This document shows, piece after piece, positions 44,276 to 52,958 of a DNA stretch of 64,000 nucleotides. Position 1 is the first letter of the stretch. Every line of letters begins with the position of its first letter. A program made the position numbers and the translations under genes. The notes beneath the pieces were generated by a model. That model worked only from the letters and a program-made list of their open reading frames with translations, had not been told where the DNA came from and searched no databases. Source of the DNA: Phenylobacterium kunshanense (GTDB taxonomy: Bacteria; Pseudomonadota; Alphaproteobacteria; Caulobacterales; Caulobacteraceae); NCBI RefSeq assembly GCF_003254525.1, contig NZ_QFYS01000001.1, positions 558,001 to 622,000 on the forward strand. Direction: 5' to 3'.

Positions 44276-44944
44276 TCAGGCGAACGCAGCCTGACGCCGC
44301 CGCAGGGCCGCGCCCGCCGCGCCGAAGCCCAGGATCATCAGCGCCCAGGTCCCCGGCTCGGGCACCACGCCGCCGCCCAGCCGCTCGTACTGGATCTCGG
44401 CCACGTTCGCGACTTCGCTGGTGAACCAGCCCACCTGGCTGAAGGCGGTGTCGCTGATCACGCCCAGGAACGTGAAGGTGTGGAAATCGTAGGCCGCGGC
44501 CGTCGCGAACGTCGTCTGGCCGTTGATGATCAGGAAGTTCGTCTGCGGCAGGTTGGTGTTCACCAGGACGCCGAACGCCTTCACCGCGTAGGGCAGCGTC
44601 ACCCTGACGCCCTGCTGGGCATAGAAGAAGTCACCGAGATCGAACCCGGCGGGGCTCTGATCCATCGACAGGCTTTGGCCCGAGGTGCTGTTGTAGAAGT
44701 TACCGACCACGCCACCGCCCGGGCCGCCGACGAAGTCGTAGGTCAGAGCGCCCAGCGTGCCGCCGTCGGCGATGGTCGTCCCCGCGGCATAGCCCGAGTA
44801 GTCCTCGGTCGTCAGGCTGCCCGCCGCCGCCTCGAAGGCCGCCTGCGAGGTGAACACCGTCACCGCCGCCGCCGCGGGCGTCGCCAGCGCCAGCGCCGCC
44901 GCCGCCCCGATCAGCCCCAGTATCCCATTGCGCACCGCAAGCAT
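44276..44944 (-). CDS. PEPxxWA-CTERM secreted protein
   Basis: 222 residues from ATG 44944. Signal peptide LAVRNGILGLIGAAAALALA, then a beta-rich domain of about 165 residues (FTSQAAFEAAAGSLTTEDYS near the start is the usual opening of such lectin-like secreted proteins) and the tail VPEPGTWALMILGFGAAG followed by AALRRRQAAFA. Third PEPxxWA protein in the window. Upstream a GGTAAC-16 nt-GTTACC inverted repeat (44997-45024) lies in the promoter region. Function unknown. Confidence 0.88.
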   Translation of the reverse strand: MLAVRNGILGLIGAAAALALATPAAAAVTVFTSQAAFEAAAGSLTTEDYSGYAAGTTIADGGTLGALTYDFVGGPGGGVVGNFYNSTSGQSLSMDQSPAGFDLGDFFYAQQGVRVTLPYAVKAFGVLVNTNLPQTNFLIINGQTTFATAAAYDFHTFTFLGVISDTAFSQVGWFTSEVANVAEIQYERLGGGVVPEPGTWALMILGFGAAGAALRRRQAAFA

Positions 44945-45082
44945 GTCCCGACAGCCCCTGATGTTGTGACCGCGCACGGAGTCGCGCCGGCTTTGGGGTA
45001 ACTCTGATCGGTGACGTTGTTACCGTAAACCGCACACCCCTCTCAGGCGAGCCGCTACGCTCAAGCTCAACGGGGAAGAGAC

Positions 45083-46090
45083 CTACCGTCCGGCGCCCGC
45101 CGCCCGGTCGCGCTCGATCTGCCGCCAGCGGGCGACGTTGGCCTGGTGCTGCTCGTAGGTGGCGGCGAAGGCGTGGCCGCCCGTGCCGTCGGCCACGAAA
45201 TAGAGCTCGTCGGTCTTCGGCGGGTTCAGCACCGCCGCCAGGGCCTCGCGGCCGGGGTTGGAGATCGGCGTCGGCGGCAGGCCGGTGATCCTGTAGGTGT
45301 TGTACGGCGTCTCCCCCGCCAGCTCCGAGGCGCGGATGCCCCGGCCCAGGGGCCGCCCCTTGGTGATGCCGTAGATGATCGTGGGATCGCTCTGCAGCAT
45401 CATCCCCGTGCGCAGGCGGTTGACGAACACCGCCGCCACGCGCGGCCGCTCCGACGCCACGCCCGTCTCCTTCTCGACGATCGAAGCCAGGATCACCGCC
45501 TGTTGCGGCGACGAGATCGGCAGGCCCGGCTGGCGCGTGGCCCACAGCTCGGCCAGGAGCTCGTCGTGCGCGTCCCGCATCCGCTGGATCACCGCCGCCC
45601 GGTCCTCGCCCCGGCGCACCTGGTAGGTGTCGGGCAGGATGGAGCCCTCGGGCGGCTCATCGGCCACGCCGGTCAGCACGGGATAGGCGTTGACCGCCTC
45701 GACCACCATGCCGCTGGTCCAGCCTTCGGGAATGGTGATCTGGCGCCGGATCACCTTGCCGGCGCGGATGTCGGCCAGCACGCTGGCCATCGAGGCGCCC
45801 GATCCGAACTCGTACTCGCCGGCCTTCAGCTCCGCGGCCGCCCCGGTAAGCCGGGCCGCGAGGCTGAAGAGCCCGGCGGAACCGATCACCCCGGCGTCGT
45901 CGAGCGCGGTGGCGATCTGGCCCACGCCCGCGCCGCGCTCCAGGACGACCGCCGTCGCGTCGCCGGATGCCGCCTTCGGGCCGGGGCCGACATAGGTCCA
46001 CACGGCGGCCAGGGCCAGCAGGATCGCCAGCCCCAGGGCGATCAGGCCGCCGCCCGCCGCGCGGCGGCTCAGGCGGCGCTTCCGGGTCAC
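45083..46090 (-). CDS. mltG: Endolytic murein transglycosylase
   Basis: 335 residues, starting with GTG at 46090, which overlaps the fabF stop by 4 bp (GTGA). One N-terminal transmembrane helix (GGLIALGLAILLALAAVWTY), LysM-like segment about 45-110, and the YceG catalytic domain with ILASIVEKETGVASERPRVA containing the active-site glutamate and VFVNRLRTGMMLQSDPTIIY. It cleaves nascent glycan strands at the inner membrane and sets their length. Coupling to the fab genes is conserved in many proteobacteria. Confidence 0.95.
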   Translation of the reverse strand: MTRKRRLSRRAAGGGLIALGLAILLALAAVWTYVGPGPKAASGDATAVVLERGAGVGQIATALDDAGVIGSAGLFSLAARLTGAAAELKAGEYEFGSGASMASVLADIRAGKVIRRQITIPEGWTSGMVVEAVNAYPVLTGVADEPPEGSILPDTYQVRRGEDRAAVIQRMRDAHDELLAELWATRQPGLPISSPQQAVILASIVEKETGVASERPRVAAVFVNRLRTGMMLQSDPTIIYGITKGRPLGRGIRASELAGETPYNTYRITGLPPTPISNPGREALAAVLNPPKTDELYFVADGTGGHAFAATYEQHQANVARWRQIERDRAAGAGR

Positions 46091-47367
46091 GCGTACTTCT
46101 TGAAGATCACCGAGGCGTTGGTGCCGCCGAAGCCGAAGCTGTTCGACATGACGACATTGATCTCCATCGGCTTGGCCTTGTGGGGCACGAGATCCAGCAC
46201 CGTCTCGACGTCGGGATTGTCGAGGTTGATGGTCGGCGGGGCGATCTGGTCACGGATGGCCAGGATCGAGAACGCCGCCTCGATGGCGCCGGCCGCGCCC
46301 AGCAGGTGGCCGGTCATCGACTTGGTGGACGACATGGCCTTGCCGGGCGCCGCGTTGCCGAGCAGGCGCTCGACGGCGCCCAGCTCGATGCCGTCGGCCA
46401 TGGTCGAGGTGCCATGGGCGTTGATGTAGTCGATGTCGGACGCGCTGAGGCCGGCGTCCTTCAGGGCGGCCTTCATGGCCCGGAAACCGCCGTCGCCGTC
46501 CTCGACCGGGGCGGTGATGTGGTAGGCGTCGCCCGAGAGACCGTAGCCGACCACCTCGGCGTAGATCTTGGCCCCGCGCGCCTTGGCGTGCTCCAGCTCC
46601 TCGATCACGAACACCGCCGCGCCCTCGCCCATGACGAAGCCGTCGCGGTCCTTGTCGTAGGGCCGGCTGCCCTTCTCGGGCGTGTCGTTGAACGCCGTGG
46701 CCATGGCGCGGCAGGCGATGAAGCCGGCGATGCCCACCGGCACCACGCTGGCCTCGGCCCCGCCGCAGATCATCACGTCGGCGTCGCCGTACTTGATCAG
46801 CCGGGCCGCGTCGCCCATGGCGTGCGCGCCGGTGGCGCAGGCGGTGACGACGCTGTGGTTCGGCCCCTTGAAGCCGTAGCGGATCGAGACCTGGCCGCTG
46901 GCCAGGTTGATCAGCGACGAGGGGATGAAGAACGGGCTGACCTTGCGCGGGCCGCGCTCGTGCAGCTCGATGGCCGTGTCGGCGATGGTGCCGAGGCCGC
47001 CGATGCCCGAGCCGATCATGACGCCCGTGCGCTCGCGGCTCTCCTCGTCCTCGGGCGTCCAGTTCGCGTCGCGCACCGCCTCGTCGGCGGCGGCGATGGC
47101 GTAGAGGATGAAGTCGTCGACCCGCCGGCGGTCCTTGGCCGACATGGTCTGGTCCGGGTCGAAGCTGCCCTCGACGTCGGGCCCGCCGCCGCCCCGGCCG
47201 TCGATGCGCGGCACCTCGCAGGCGATCTGGCACGCATAGTCCGTGGTGTCGAAGGCGGTGATCTTCCCGGCGCCGGACGTGCCGGCCAGGATCTTCTTCC
47301 AGGTCAGTTCGGTCCCCTGCCCCAGCGGGCTCAGGATGCCGATCCCCGTGACGACGACTCGACGCAT
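46087..47367 (-). CDS. fabF: 3-oxoacyl-[acyl-carrier-protein] synthase II
   Basis: 426 residues, standard length. It condenses acyl-ACP with malonyl-ACP in fatty-acid elongation. The Cys-His-His triad is present: catalytic Cys in VVTACATGAHAMG near residue 170, His in NAHGTSTMADG near 310 and His in HLLGAAGAIEA near 347. Starts MRRVVVTGIGILSPLGQ at ATG 47367, 84 bp after acpP. A short insertion rich in Asp/Gly (DGRGGGGPDVEG) near residue 55 is of no obvious importance. Confidence 0.97.
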   Translation of the reverse strand: MRRVVVTGIGILSPLGQGTELTWKKILAGTSGAGKITAFDTTDYACQIACEVPRIDGRGGGGPDVEGSFDPDQTMSAKDRRRVDDFILYAIAAADEAVRDANWTPEDEESRERTGVMIGSGIGGLGTIADTAIELHERGPRKVSPFFIPSSLINLASGQVSIRYGFKGPNHSVVTACATGAHAMGDAARLIKYGDADVMICGGAEASVVPVGIAGFIACRAMATAFNDTPEKGSRPYDKDRDGFVMGEGAAVFVIEELEHAKARGAKIYAEVVGYGLSGDAYHITAPVEDGDGGFRAMKAALKDAGLSASDIDYINAHGTSTMADGIELGAVERLLGNAAPGKAMSSTKSMTGHLLGAAGAIEAAFSILAIRDQIAPPTINLDNPDVETVLDLVPHKAKPMEINVVMSNSFGFGGTNASVIFKKYA

Positions 47368-47451
47368 GGCGCTACCTCAAACGAAAACCGCCGCGCCCGC
47401 GGGGAGGTCCCAGCGACGCGGCGGCCCTTGATTCCGTATCAGCGGGCGAGA

Positions 47452-47691
47452 TCAGCCGCCCAGCCGCTCCTGGATGAACTTCACGGCGTCGCCGACCGTC
47501 TGGATATGCTCGGCGGCGTCGTCCGGGATCTCGATGTCGAACTCTTCCTCGAAGGCCATGACCAGCTCGACGTTGTCGAGGCTGTCGGCGCCCAGGTCGT
47601 CGATGAAGCTGGCCTTCTCGGTCACCTTCTCGGGATCGGCATCGAGGTGTTCGATCACAATCTTGCGGACGCGTTCAAGAACGTCGGACAT
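47452..47691 (-). CDS. acpP: Acyl carrier protein
   Basis: 79 residues, highly acidic four-helix carrier. The phosphopantetheine attachment serine is Ser37 in [19 protein letters not shown]. It shuttles acyl chains between fatty-acid synthesis enzymes. ATG at 47691 with a GAGGGA ribosome-binding site; a 120-bp gap separates it from fabG and probably holds its own promoter (a TTGACT hexamer is at 47752-47747 on the minus strand with no convincing -10). Normal in every respect. Confidence 0.98.
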   Translation of the reverse strand: MSDVLERVRKIVIEHLDADPEKVTEKASFIDDLGADSLDNVELVMAFEEEFDIEIPDDAAEHIQTVGDAVKFIQERLGG

Positions 47692-47811
47692 GTAGCTGGT
47701 CCCTCAGGGGTTAGTCGGTGTCTGCATCAACGACGGCGACCGCGAAGTCAACTGCCGCTTGGGTGTTCAAATCGGGGGGCGCGTACCACGTTCCCCCCGG
47801 GGTGGCGAGCG

Positions 47812-48552
47812 TCAGATCATCACCATGCCGCCGTTCACGTGCAGCGTCTGGCCCGTCACGTAGCCGGCCTCGTCGGACGCCAGATAGGCGCACGCGGCGG
47901 CCACGTCACCCCCCGCGCCCAGCCTGCCGGACGGGATGGTCGACAGGATCTGCGCCTTCTGCTGCTCGTTGAGCGCATCGGTCATCGGGCTCTCGATGAA
48001 GCCCGGCGCGACACAGTTCACGGTGATGCCACGGGTGGCCACCTCCTGCGCGAGCGCCTTGGAGAAGCCGATCATTCCGGCTTTCGAGGCCGCATAGTTC
48101 GCCTGGCCTGGGTTGCCCATCACGCCGACCACCGAGGTGATACCGATGATCCGGCCGAAGCGCCGCTTCATCATTCCGCGCATCGCGGCCCGGCTGAGTC
48201 GGAAGTAGCTCTCGAGGTTGACCTTCAGGACGGTCTCCCAGTCCTCGTCCTTCATCCGCATCAGCAGGCCGTCCTTGGTGATGCCCGCGTTGGCCACCAG
48301 GATGTCGATGGGCGCGCCGGCCGCGGCTTCAGCAGCCTCGATCAGGCGGTCGACCGCGCCCGAATCGGAGAGGTTGGCCGGCGCGACCGAAACGCGCTCG
48401 CCGAGGCTCGCAGCCAACTCCTGCAGCACAGCCTCGCGGGTGCCAGACAGCACCACATGGGCGCCCTGGGCGTGAAGCGTCTTGGCGATCTCGGCGCCGA
48501 TGCCGCCGGTGGCGCCGGTGACGAGGGCGGTCTTGCCGGTCAGGTCGAACAT
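47812..48552 (-). CDS. fabG: 3-oxoacyl-[acyl-carrier-protein] reductase
   Basis: 246 residues, short-chain dehydrogenase. NADPH-binding TGATGGIGAEIAKTL at residues 12-26, NAG in VANAGITKDG, catalytic Ser in GITSVVGVMG near 140 and Tyr-x-x-x-Lys in YAASKAGMIG near 153-157, C-terminal GQTLHVNGGMVMI. It reduces beta-ketoacyl-ACP in each elongation cycle. ATG at 48552, 10 bp after the fabD stop, so the two are in one transcript. Confidence 0.97.
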   Translation of the reverse strand: MFDLTGKTALVTGATGGIGAEIAKTLHAQGAHVVLSGTREAVLQELAASLGERVSVAPANLSDSGAVDRLIEAAEAAAGAPIDILVANAGITKDGLLMRMKDEDWETVLKVNLESYFRLSRAAMRGMMKRRFGRIIGITSVVGVMGNPGQANYAASKAGMIGFSKALAQEVATRGITVNCVAPGFIESPMTDALNEQQKAQILSTIPSGRLGAGGDVAAACAYLASDEAGYVTGQTLHVNGGMVMI

Positions 48553-48562
48553 GCGTCCCTCC

Positions 48563-49507
48563 TCAGAGGCATTGGGCGAAGGCTTCGAGGTCGGCCGGCG
48601 CGTTCAACGGCGTCGCCTCGGCGTCGGGGGCGATGCGCTTGGCCATGCCGGACAGCACCTTGCCGGCGCCAGCCTCGGCGAAGCGGGTCACCCCGCCCGG
48701 ACCGGCCATCCAGGTTACGCTCTCGCGCCAGCGCACCCGACCGGTCACCTGCTCCACAAGCAGCCGGCGGATGGTCTCGGGATCATTGGTGGGTTGGGCG
48801 GTGACGTTGGCGACCACCGGCGCACGCGGCGCCAGGATCGTGGCGGCCGCCAGCGCCTGCGCCATCTCGTCCGCCGCAGGCTGCATCAGCGGGCAGTGGA
48901 AGGGTGCGGAGACGTTGAGCGGAATGGCCCGCGCGCCTAGCGCTTTGGCGGCCTCGATGGCCTTGTCCACGGCGGCCTTGTCGCCCGAGATCACCACATT
49001 GCCCTGGTTGTTGTCGTTGGCGACCACGCAGACGCCGACGTCCGAGCCAGCCTTGGCGGCCTCTTCGGCCAGCGCCAGGTCCGTCTTCGGTCCGATGAGC
49101 GAAGCCATCGCCCCCTGCCCGACCGGCACGGCGCGCTGCATCGCCTGGCCGCGCAGCTTCAGCAGGCGCGCGGTGTCCGACAGGCTGAGCGCCCCCGCCG
49201 CCGCCAGCGCCGAGTATTCGCCCAGACTGTGACCGGCCACAAACGCGGCCTTCTCGATCCCGATGCCGAACTCCTTCTCCAGGGTCCGCATCACCGCCAC
49301 GCTCACGGCCATCAGCGCGGGCTGGGCGTTCTCGGTTAGGGTGAGCTGGTCCTCGGGCCCGTCGCGCATCAGCGCCGACAGCTTCTGCTGCAGCGCGTCG
49401 TCCACTTCCTCGAAGACCTCGCGGGCGGAGGCGAAGGCCGCGGCCAGCTCCTGGCCCATGCCGACGGCCTGGCTGCCCTGTCCTGGGAAGAGAAAGGCGA
49501 GGCTCAT
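48563..49507 (-). CDS. fabD: Malonyl-CoA:ACP transacylase
   Basis: 314 residues. Starts MSLAFLFPGQGSQAVGMGQE; catalytic Ser in AGHSLGEYSAL near residue 93, and the His of the dyad in APFHCPLM near 203. It loads malonyl groups onto ACP. First gene of the fabD-fabG-acpP-fabF-mltG block; ATG at 49507. The 87-bp divergent gap to the alcohol dehydrogenase gene holds its promoter, not clearly identifiable. Confidence 0.97.
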   Translation of the reverse strand: MSLAFLFPGQGSQAVGMGQELAAAFASAREVFEEVDDALQQKLSALMRDGPEDQLTLTENAQPALMAVSVAVMRTLEKEFGIGIEKAAFVAGHSLGEYSALAAAGALSLSDTARLLKLRGQAMQRAVPVGQGAMASLIGPKTDLALAEEAAKAGSDVGVCVVANDNNQGNVVISGDKAAVDKAIEAAKALGARAIPLNVSAPFHCPLMQPAADEMAQALAAATILAPRAPVVANVTAQPTNDPETIRRLLVEQVTGRVRWRESVTWMAGPGGVTRFAEAGAGKVLSGMAKRIAPDAEATPLNAPADLEAFAQCL

Positions 49508-49594
49508 GACGATCCCGCTCCTGGTGATTCCAAGGCGCGAGGGTTAGGGGATAGAACCGCCAAGAACAAGAATGACGAGTAGGGGAGTGAACGC

Positions 49595-50674
49595 ATGAAG
49601 GCCGTGATCCGGCGCGAGAAGCGCCTGGTGTGTGACGAAATCGCAGAGTTGCAGCCCGGCGAAGGTCAGGTGCTGGTCAAGACCCTGGCCTGCGGAATCT
49701 GCGGCTCGGACCTCCACGCCCTCCATCACATGGAGCACATGATCGACCTGTCCCGGCGCGCCGGCGCGGCCGACAACGGCTTCGATCCCGCCGCCGACAC
49801 CGTCTTCGGTCATGAGTTCTGCGCCGAGATTCTCGACCACGGCCCAGGCTCGCCCAAGACCCTCAAGGCCGGCGCGCGCGTCGTGAGCATGCCGGTGACC
49901 ATGCACAACGGCGCGATGGAAGCCCTGGGCTTCTCCAACCGCCTGCCCGGCGGCTTCGCCGAGCGGATGCTGCTCACGGAAGCCATGGTGCTCGAGGTGC
50001 CGAACGGCCTCTCCACGGACCACGCCGCCCTTACGGAGCCGTTCGCCGTCGGCGCCCACGCGGTCGCAAAGGCGCGCATGGAACCCAGGTCGGTGGCGCT
50101 CGTGGTCGGCTGCGGCCCCGTAGGGCTTGCGGTCGTTGGCGCGCTGAAGGCCCAGGGCCATGGCCCCGTGATCGCCGCCGACTTCTCGCCTCGCCGCAGA
50201 GCCGCGGCCGAACGTCTGGGGGCGGACATCGTCATCGACCCCGCCGTCGAGAACCCGCACGACCGCTGGGAGGCCTTGGGCGTTCCCAAATCCCGCGCCG
50301 CGCAAGGCATGATGGCGATGATGGGTAATCCGGTCGCGCGCCCTGTCGTGTTCGAATGCGTCGGCTCGCCTGGCGTGCTCCAATCGCTGATCGAAGCGGC
50401 TCCGGCAGGCGCTCAGATCGTCGTCGCGGGCGTCTGCATGGAGACGGACCGCATCGAACCCTCGATCGCGATCACCAAGGAGATCGAACTCACCTTCGTG
50501 TTCGGCTACACGCCTGAGGAGTTCGCCCTGACGCTTCGGCAGCTTTCCGAGGGCATCATCGACGTCTCGCACCTGGTGACCGGCAAGGTGGGCCTGGAGG
50601 GTGTGGCGGGGGCCTTCACCGCGCTTGGCGATCCCGAAGCGCACGTGAAGATCCTGGTGCAGCCAGGCCTCTGA
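49595..50674 (+). CDS. Zinc-type alcohol dehydrogenase family protein
   Basis: 359 residues. Medium-chain dehydrogenase with the catalytic zinc site C36 (GICGSDLH) and H76-E77 (FGHEF), a nucleotide-binding VVGCGPVGLAVVGAL near 170, and a C-terminal HVKILVQPGL. The four-cysteine structural-zinc lobe normal at about residues 90-115 is absent; the region (HGPGSPKTLKAGARVVSMPV) has no cysteine. Family members with this pattern act on alcohols, sugars or threonine; substrate undefined. Divergent from fabD with 87 bp between. Confidence 0.9.
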   Translation: MKAVIRREKRLVCDEIAELQPGEGQVLVKTLACGICGSDLHALHHMEHMIDLSRRAGAADNGFDPAADTVFGHEFCAEILDHGPGSPKTLKAGARVVSMPVTMHNGAMEALGFSNRLPGGFAERMLLTEAMVLEVPNGLSTDHAALTEPFAVGAHAVAKARMEPRSVALVVGCGPVGLAVVGALKAQGHGPVIAADFSPRRRAAAERLGADIVIDPAVENPHDRWEALGVPKSRAAQGMMAMMGNPVARPVVFECVGSPGVLQSLIEAAPAGAQIVVAGVCMETDRIEPSIAITKEIELTFVFGYTPEEFALTLRQLSEGIIDVSHLVTGKVGLEGVAGAFTALGDPEAHVKILVQPGL

Positions 50675-50695
50675 CCCGCCGGGTCGCCACCACCG

Positions 50696-51991
50696 CTACC
50701 GAAGAATACCGCGGTCACGCAGATAGGCGTCGGCTGCTGCGCGGAAGGCCGGGCTTGCCACCCCGTCCATCGGCCCCGCGTAGTAGCCGTGTCGCGCGAG
50801 CAACGCTTGCGTCTCCGCGACAGTGGTCGCTGGCGCGATGACCAACGTCGCCAGTTCGTCACCTCGACCCGGGCCCGACGGTGCGCTCGGCGCCGGAATG
50901 CCCAGGGCGGCGCGCTCCGTCGCCCCAAGCTGGCGGGCCACCGCCAGCTGCTTCTGGCGCGCCGCCGGATCACCTGCTTCCGCCGCTCGCGCGAACCAGC
51001 GGTAGGCCTCCGGCAGGTTCCGATCCACGCCCCGGCCGCTCTCGTAGAGCAGGCCCAGATTGTACTGGGAATCCAGGACTCCCTGTTCGGCGGCCTTGCG
51101 AAACCAGTGAGCCGCGTCGGCCACGTCCCGCACGCCCCCTTCGCCCTGCATCAGGAAGAGGGCCAGGTTGTGCTGGGCGAACCGATCGCCCGCCTGGGCC
51201 GCCCGCACCGTCCACTGGCGGGCCGCCGCCAGGTCCTGCGGCAGTCCGCCCTGCCCCGTCTCGTGGAGGCTAGCGAGGTGAAGTTGGGCTTGTGTGTCTC
51301 CGGCCTCGGCCAAGCTCGCGAGCCGCGGCAAGGCGCTGGCCTCTCCCCGGGCCAAGGCGTCCGAGACCGCCACGTAGCTATCCTGCGGCTGGGGCGCGAC
51401 AGGTCCGGAAGACGCCTCGCCCCCGACCGCCGCCCGCGGCTCCTGGTCAGGCCGAGACTGCAGGCGCTCGGCCACCGGCGGAAGGAGGCGCGACGCAAGA
51501 GCGGGGTCGATCACCAGCATCGCTCCAGCGCCCACGACGCCCAGAGCCGCCACCGCGCTCGCGGCGACCATCACCGTACGGGCAGATGAGGGGGTCTGGC
51601 GGACCGTCCCGGCCTCTGCTGCGGCGCGGGCCCGGCCGAGCTGTTCCAGCATGAGGTCCAGTCGCGCGCTCATCGCCGCCTCGCGCGCGGCCTCGATCCC
51701 GGGCTGCGCCTCCGGCCGCCGGGCGACCTGCTCGGGCGCCGCCCGCCGTTCGCTGGCTACCCGTTCGGACCCGACCTCCAACGCCGTCAGGCGCCGGGCG
51801 AGATCGTCGAGAGAATGGATCAGGGGGACGAGCGTGTCGCCCAGGACAACGGTCGCGCGATCGTCGGCCAGACGCCGCTCCGCCTGGCTGAACACCACGC
51901 GCAGCTGGTCAATCGCCACGCGCGTGCGTGCGTCACCAGACTCCCAGGACTCCGGGCCTGCCCCTATGGGCCAGCCCCCATCGTCGGCCAT
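50696..51991 (-). CDS. Sel1-repeat membrane protein with peptidoglycan-binding-like end (PodJ-like)
   Basis: 431 residues from ATG 51991 with AGAGGGGCGG upstream; an ATG at 52015 is an alternative. About 135 cytoplasmic residues with charged helices, one transmembrane helix (TVMVAASAVAALGVVGAGAM), a Pro/Gln-rich linker, then three to four Sel1 repeats (AGDTQAQLHLASLHETGQGG, AGDRFAQHNLALFLMQGEGG, QGVLDSQYNLGLLYESGRGV) and a short C-terminal domain with VAETQALLARHGYYAGPMDG, as in peptidoglycan-binding domains. This order equals the C-terminal half of PodJ, the Caulobacter polar organizer, without its long coiled-coil. Possible paralogue or polarity factor; that is inference. Confidence 0.8.
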   Translation of the reverse strand: MADDGGWPIGAGPESWESGDARTRVAIDQLRVVFSQAERRLADDRATVVLGDTLVPLIHSLDDLARRLTALEVGSERVASERRAAPEQVARRPEAQPGIEAAREAAMSARLDLMLEQLGRARAAAEAGTVRQTPSSARTVMVAASAVAALGVVGAGAMLVIDPALASRLLPPVAERLQSRPDQEPRAAVGGEASSGPVAPQPQDSYVAVSDALARGEASALPRLASLAEAGDTQAQLHLASLHETGQGGLPQDLAAARQWTVRAAQAGDRFAQHNLALFLMQGEGGVRDVADAAHWFRKAAEQGVLDSQYNLGLLYESGRGVDRNLPEAYRWFARAAEAGDPAARQKQLAVARQLGATERAALGIPAPSAPSGPGRGDELATLVIAPATTVAETQALLARHGYYAGPMDGVASPAFRAAADAYLRDRGILR

Positions 51992-52073
51992 CCGCCCCTC
52001 TCGAGCCGGCCGCATGGCCGCTTCGCGTTCGATGTTACACGGAACCGGGAGTCGAGCGTAAAGCCCAGTCTGT

Positions 52074-52095
52074 CGACGGACCGACGCGTCCGTCG
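52074..52095. promoter_or_regulatory. Inverted repeat in divergent gap before peroxiredoxin
   Basis: CGACGGAC - 6 nt - GTCCGTCG, perfect arms, in the 231-bp gap between the Sel1 gene and the peroxiredoxin gene (51992-52222). No T-run follows, so a regulator site or structural element is possible. Nothing else was identified in the gap apart from a GGAGG ribosome-binding site for the peroxiredoxin. Confidence 0.3.
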
Positions 52096-52222
52096 GTAGG
52101 CGCCATTCATCTTTTATCGCAGGCAGAACGACGATCGCGCAACGAGCCTCTTCCTTTCCGCGCGTCCGGCCCTAGGTAATCAATCGCGCCGCTTTCGATC
52201 AGAACACGCCGGAGGAACCAAC

Positions 52223-52765
52223 ATGAAGCGCCTCGTCTTCGCCGCCGCCGCGACGGCCCTCGTCGCCGCCTCGCCCGCCGCGGCCGCCCTCAAGCCCGGC
52301 GACAAGGCCCCGATGTTCAATGCGTCAGGCTACCTCTCGGGCGATCCGGTCAACCTGTCGCTCGCCGAGGCTCTGAAGAAGGGGCCGGTGGTGCTCTACT
52401 TCTTCCCGGCCGCCTACACGAAGGGCTGCAACCTGGAAGCCAGCCTGTTTTCTCAGGCTGTGGATCAGTTCAAGGCGAACAAGGCCACGGTGATCGGCAT
52501 TACCGCCGGCAATACCGACCGCCTCGCCACCTTCTCCAAGGACACCGAGCACTGCGCCGGCAAGTTCGCCGTCGCGGCCGACCCGGGCGCCAAGATCGCC
52601 AAGCAGTACGACGCCGTCCTGACCATGAAGCCGGACTGGTCCGATCGCACCTCCTACGTGATCGCGCCGAACGGCCAGATCCTGCACGCCTACTCCAAGC
52701 TCGACCCTACCGAGCACGTCAGCGAGACCCTGGCGGCGGTGAAGGCCTATAGTCAGAAGAAGTAG
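52223..52765 (+). CDS. Exported AhpC/TSA-family peroxiredoxin
   Basis: 180 residues with a signal peptide ([22 protein letters not shown], cleaved near 22), so periplasmic. The active site is [10 protein letters not shown], the peroxiredoxin P-x-x-x-T-x-x-C motif with the peroxidatic cysteine; a second cysteine in [14 protein letters not shown] may resolve it. It reduces hydrogen and organic peroxides using a thiol partner; periplasmic members of the bacterioferritin-comigratory-protein type are less common. GGAGG ribosome-binding site 9 bp before ATG. A Rho-independent terminator follows. Confidence 0.9.
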   Translation: MKRLVFAAAATALVAASPAAAALKPGDKAPMFNASGYLSGDPVNLSLAEALKKGPVVLYFFPAAYTKGCNLEASLFSQAVDQFKANKATVIGITAGNTDRLATFSKDTEHCAGKFAVAADPGAKIAKQYDAVLTMKPDWSDRTSYVIAPNGQILHAYSKLDPTEHVSETLAAVKAYSQKK

Positions 52766-52785
52766 CGGCGCCCATCGGCGCCTCG

Positions 52786-52811
52786 AAAACCCTTGCTCCG
52801 GCGGGGGTTTT
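52786..52811 (+). terminator. Terminator after peroxiredoxin gene
   Basis: AAAACCC - loop - GGGTTTT with a final TTTT; stem of 7 bp and 12-nt loop. Located 20 bp behind the peroxiredoxin stop and ahead of the rpsF leader. The A-run upstream makes it potentially bidirectional. Confidence 0.6.
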
Positions 52812-52865
52812 CGCCTATTGGCCCGCCTCTTCACGGAAGGCGGTCTCACGCGGAGCCTTCAAGGG

Positions 52866-52927
52866 CCGGGAAACTCCCGGTCGCCGCGTCGCAGATCCAT
52901 CGTATCCGGCGGTCTTCCGCCCCCGGA
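52866..52927 (+). promoter_or_regulatory. Structured leader of rpsF operon, candidate S6:S18 element
   Basis: Two hairpins lie in the leader: CCGGGA-AAC-TCCCGG (52866-52880, perfect stem) and TCCGG-CGG-TCTT-CCG-CCC-CCGGA (52905-52927, with a C-rich bulge). In many bacteria the S6-S18 protein complex binds a leader stem with a bulged CCG and represses its own operon. This stem has the right place and a similar bulge, but match to the known consensus is not proven. Confidence 0.3.
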
Positions 52928-52958
52928 CGCGCCGCCTCCCACAACGGAAGAAGGACCT

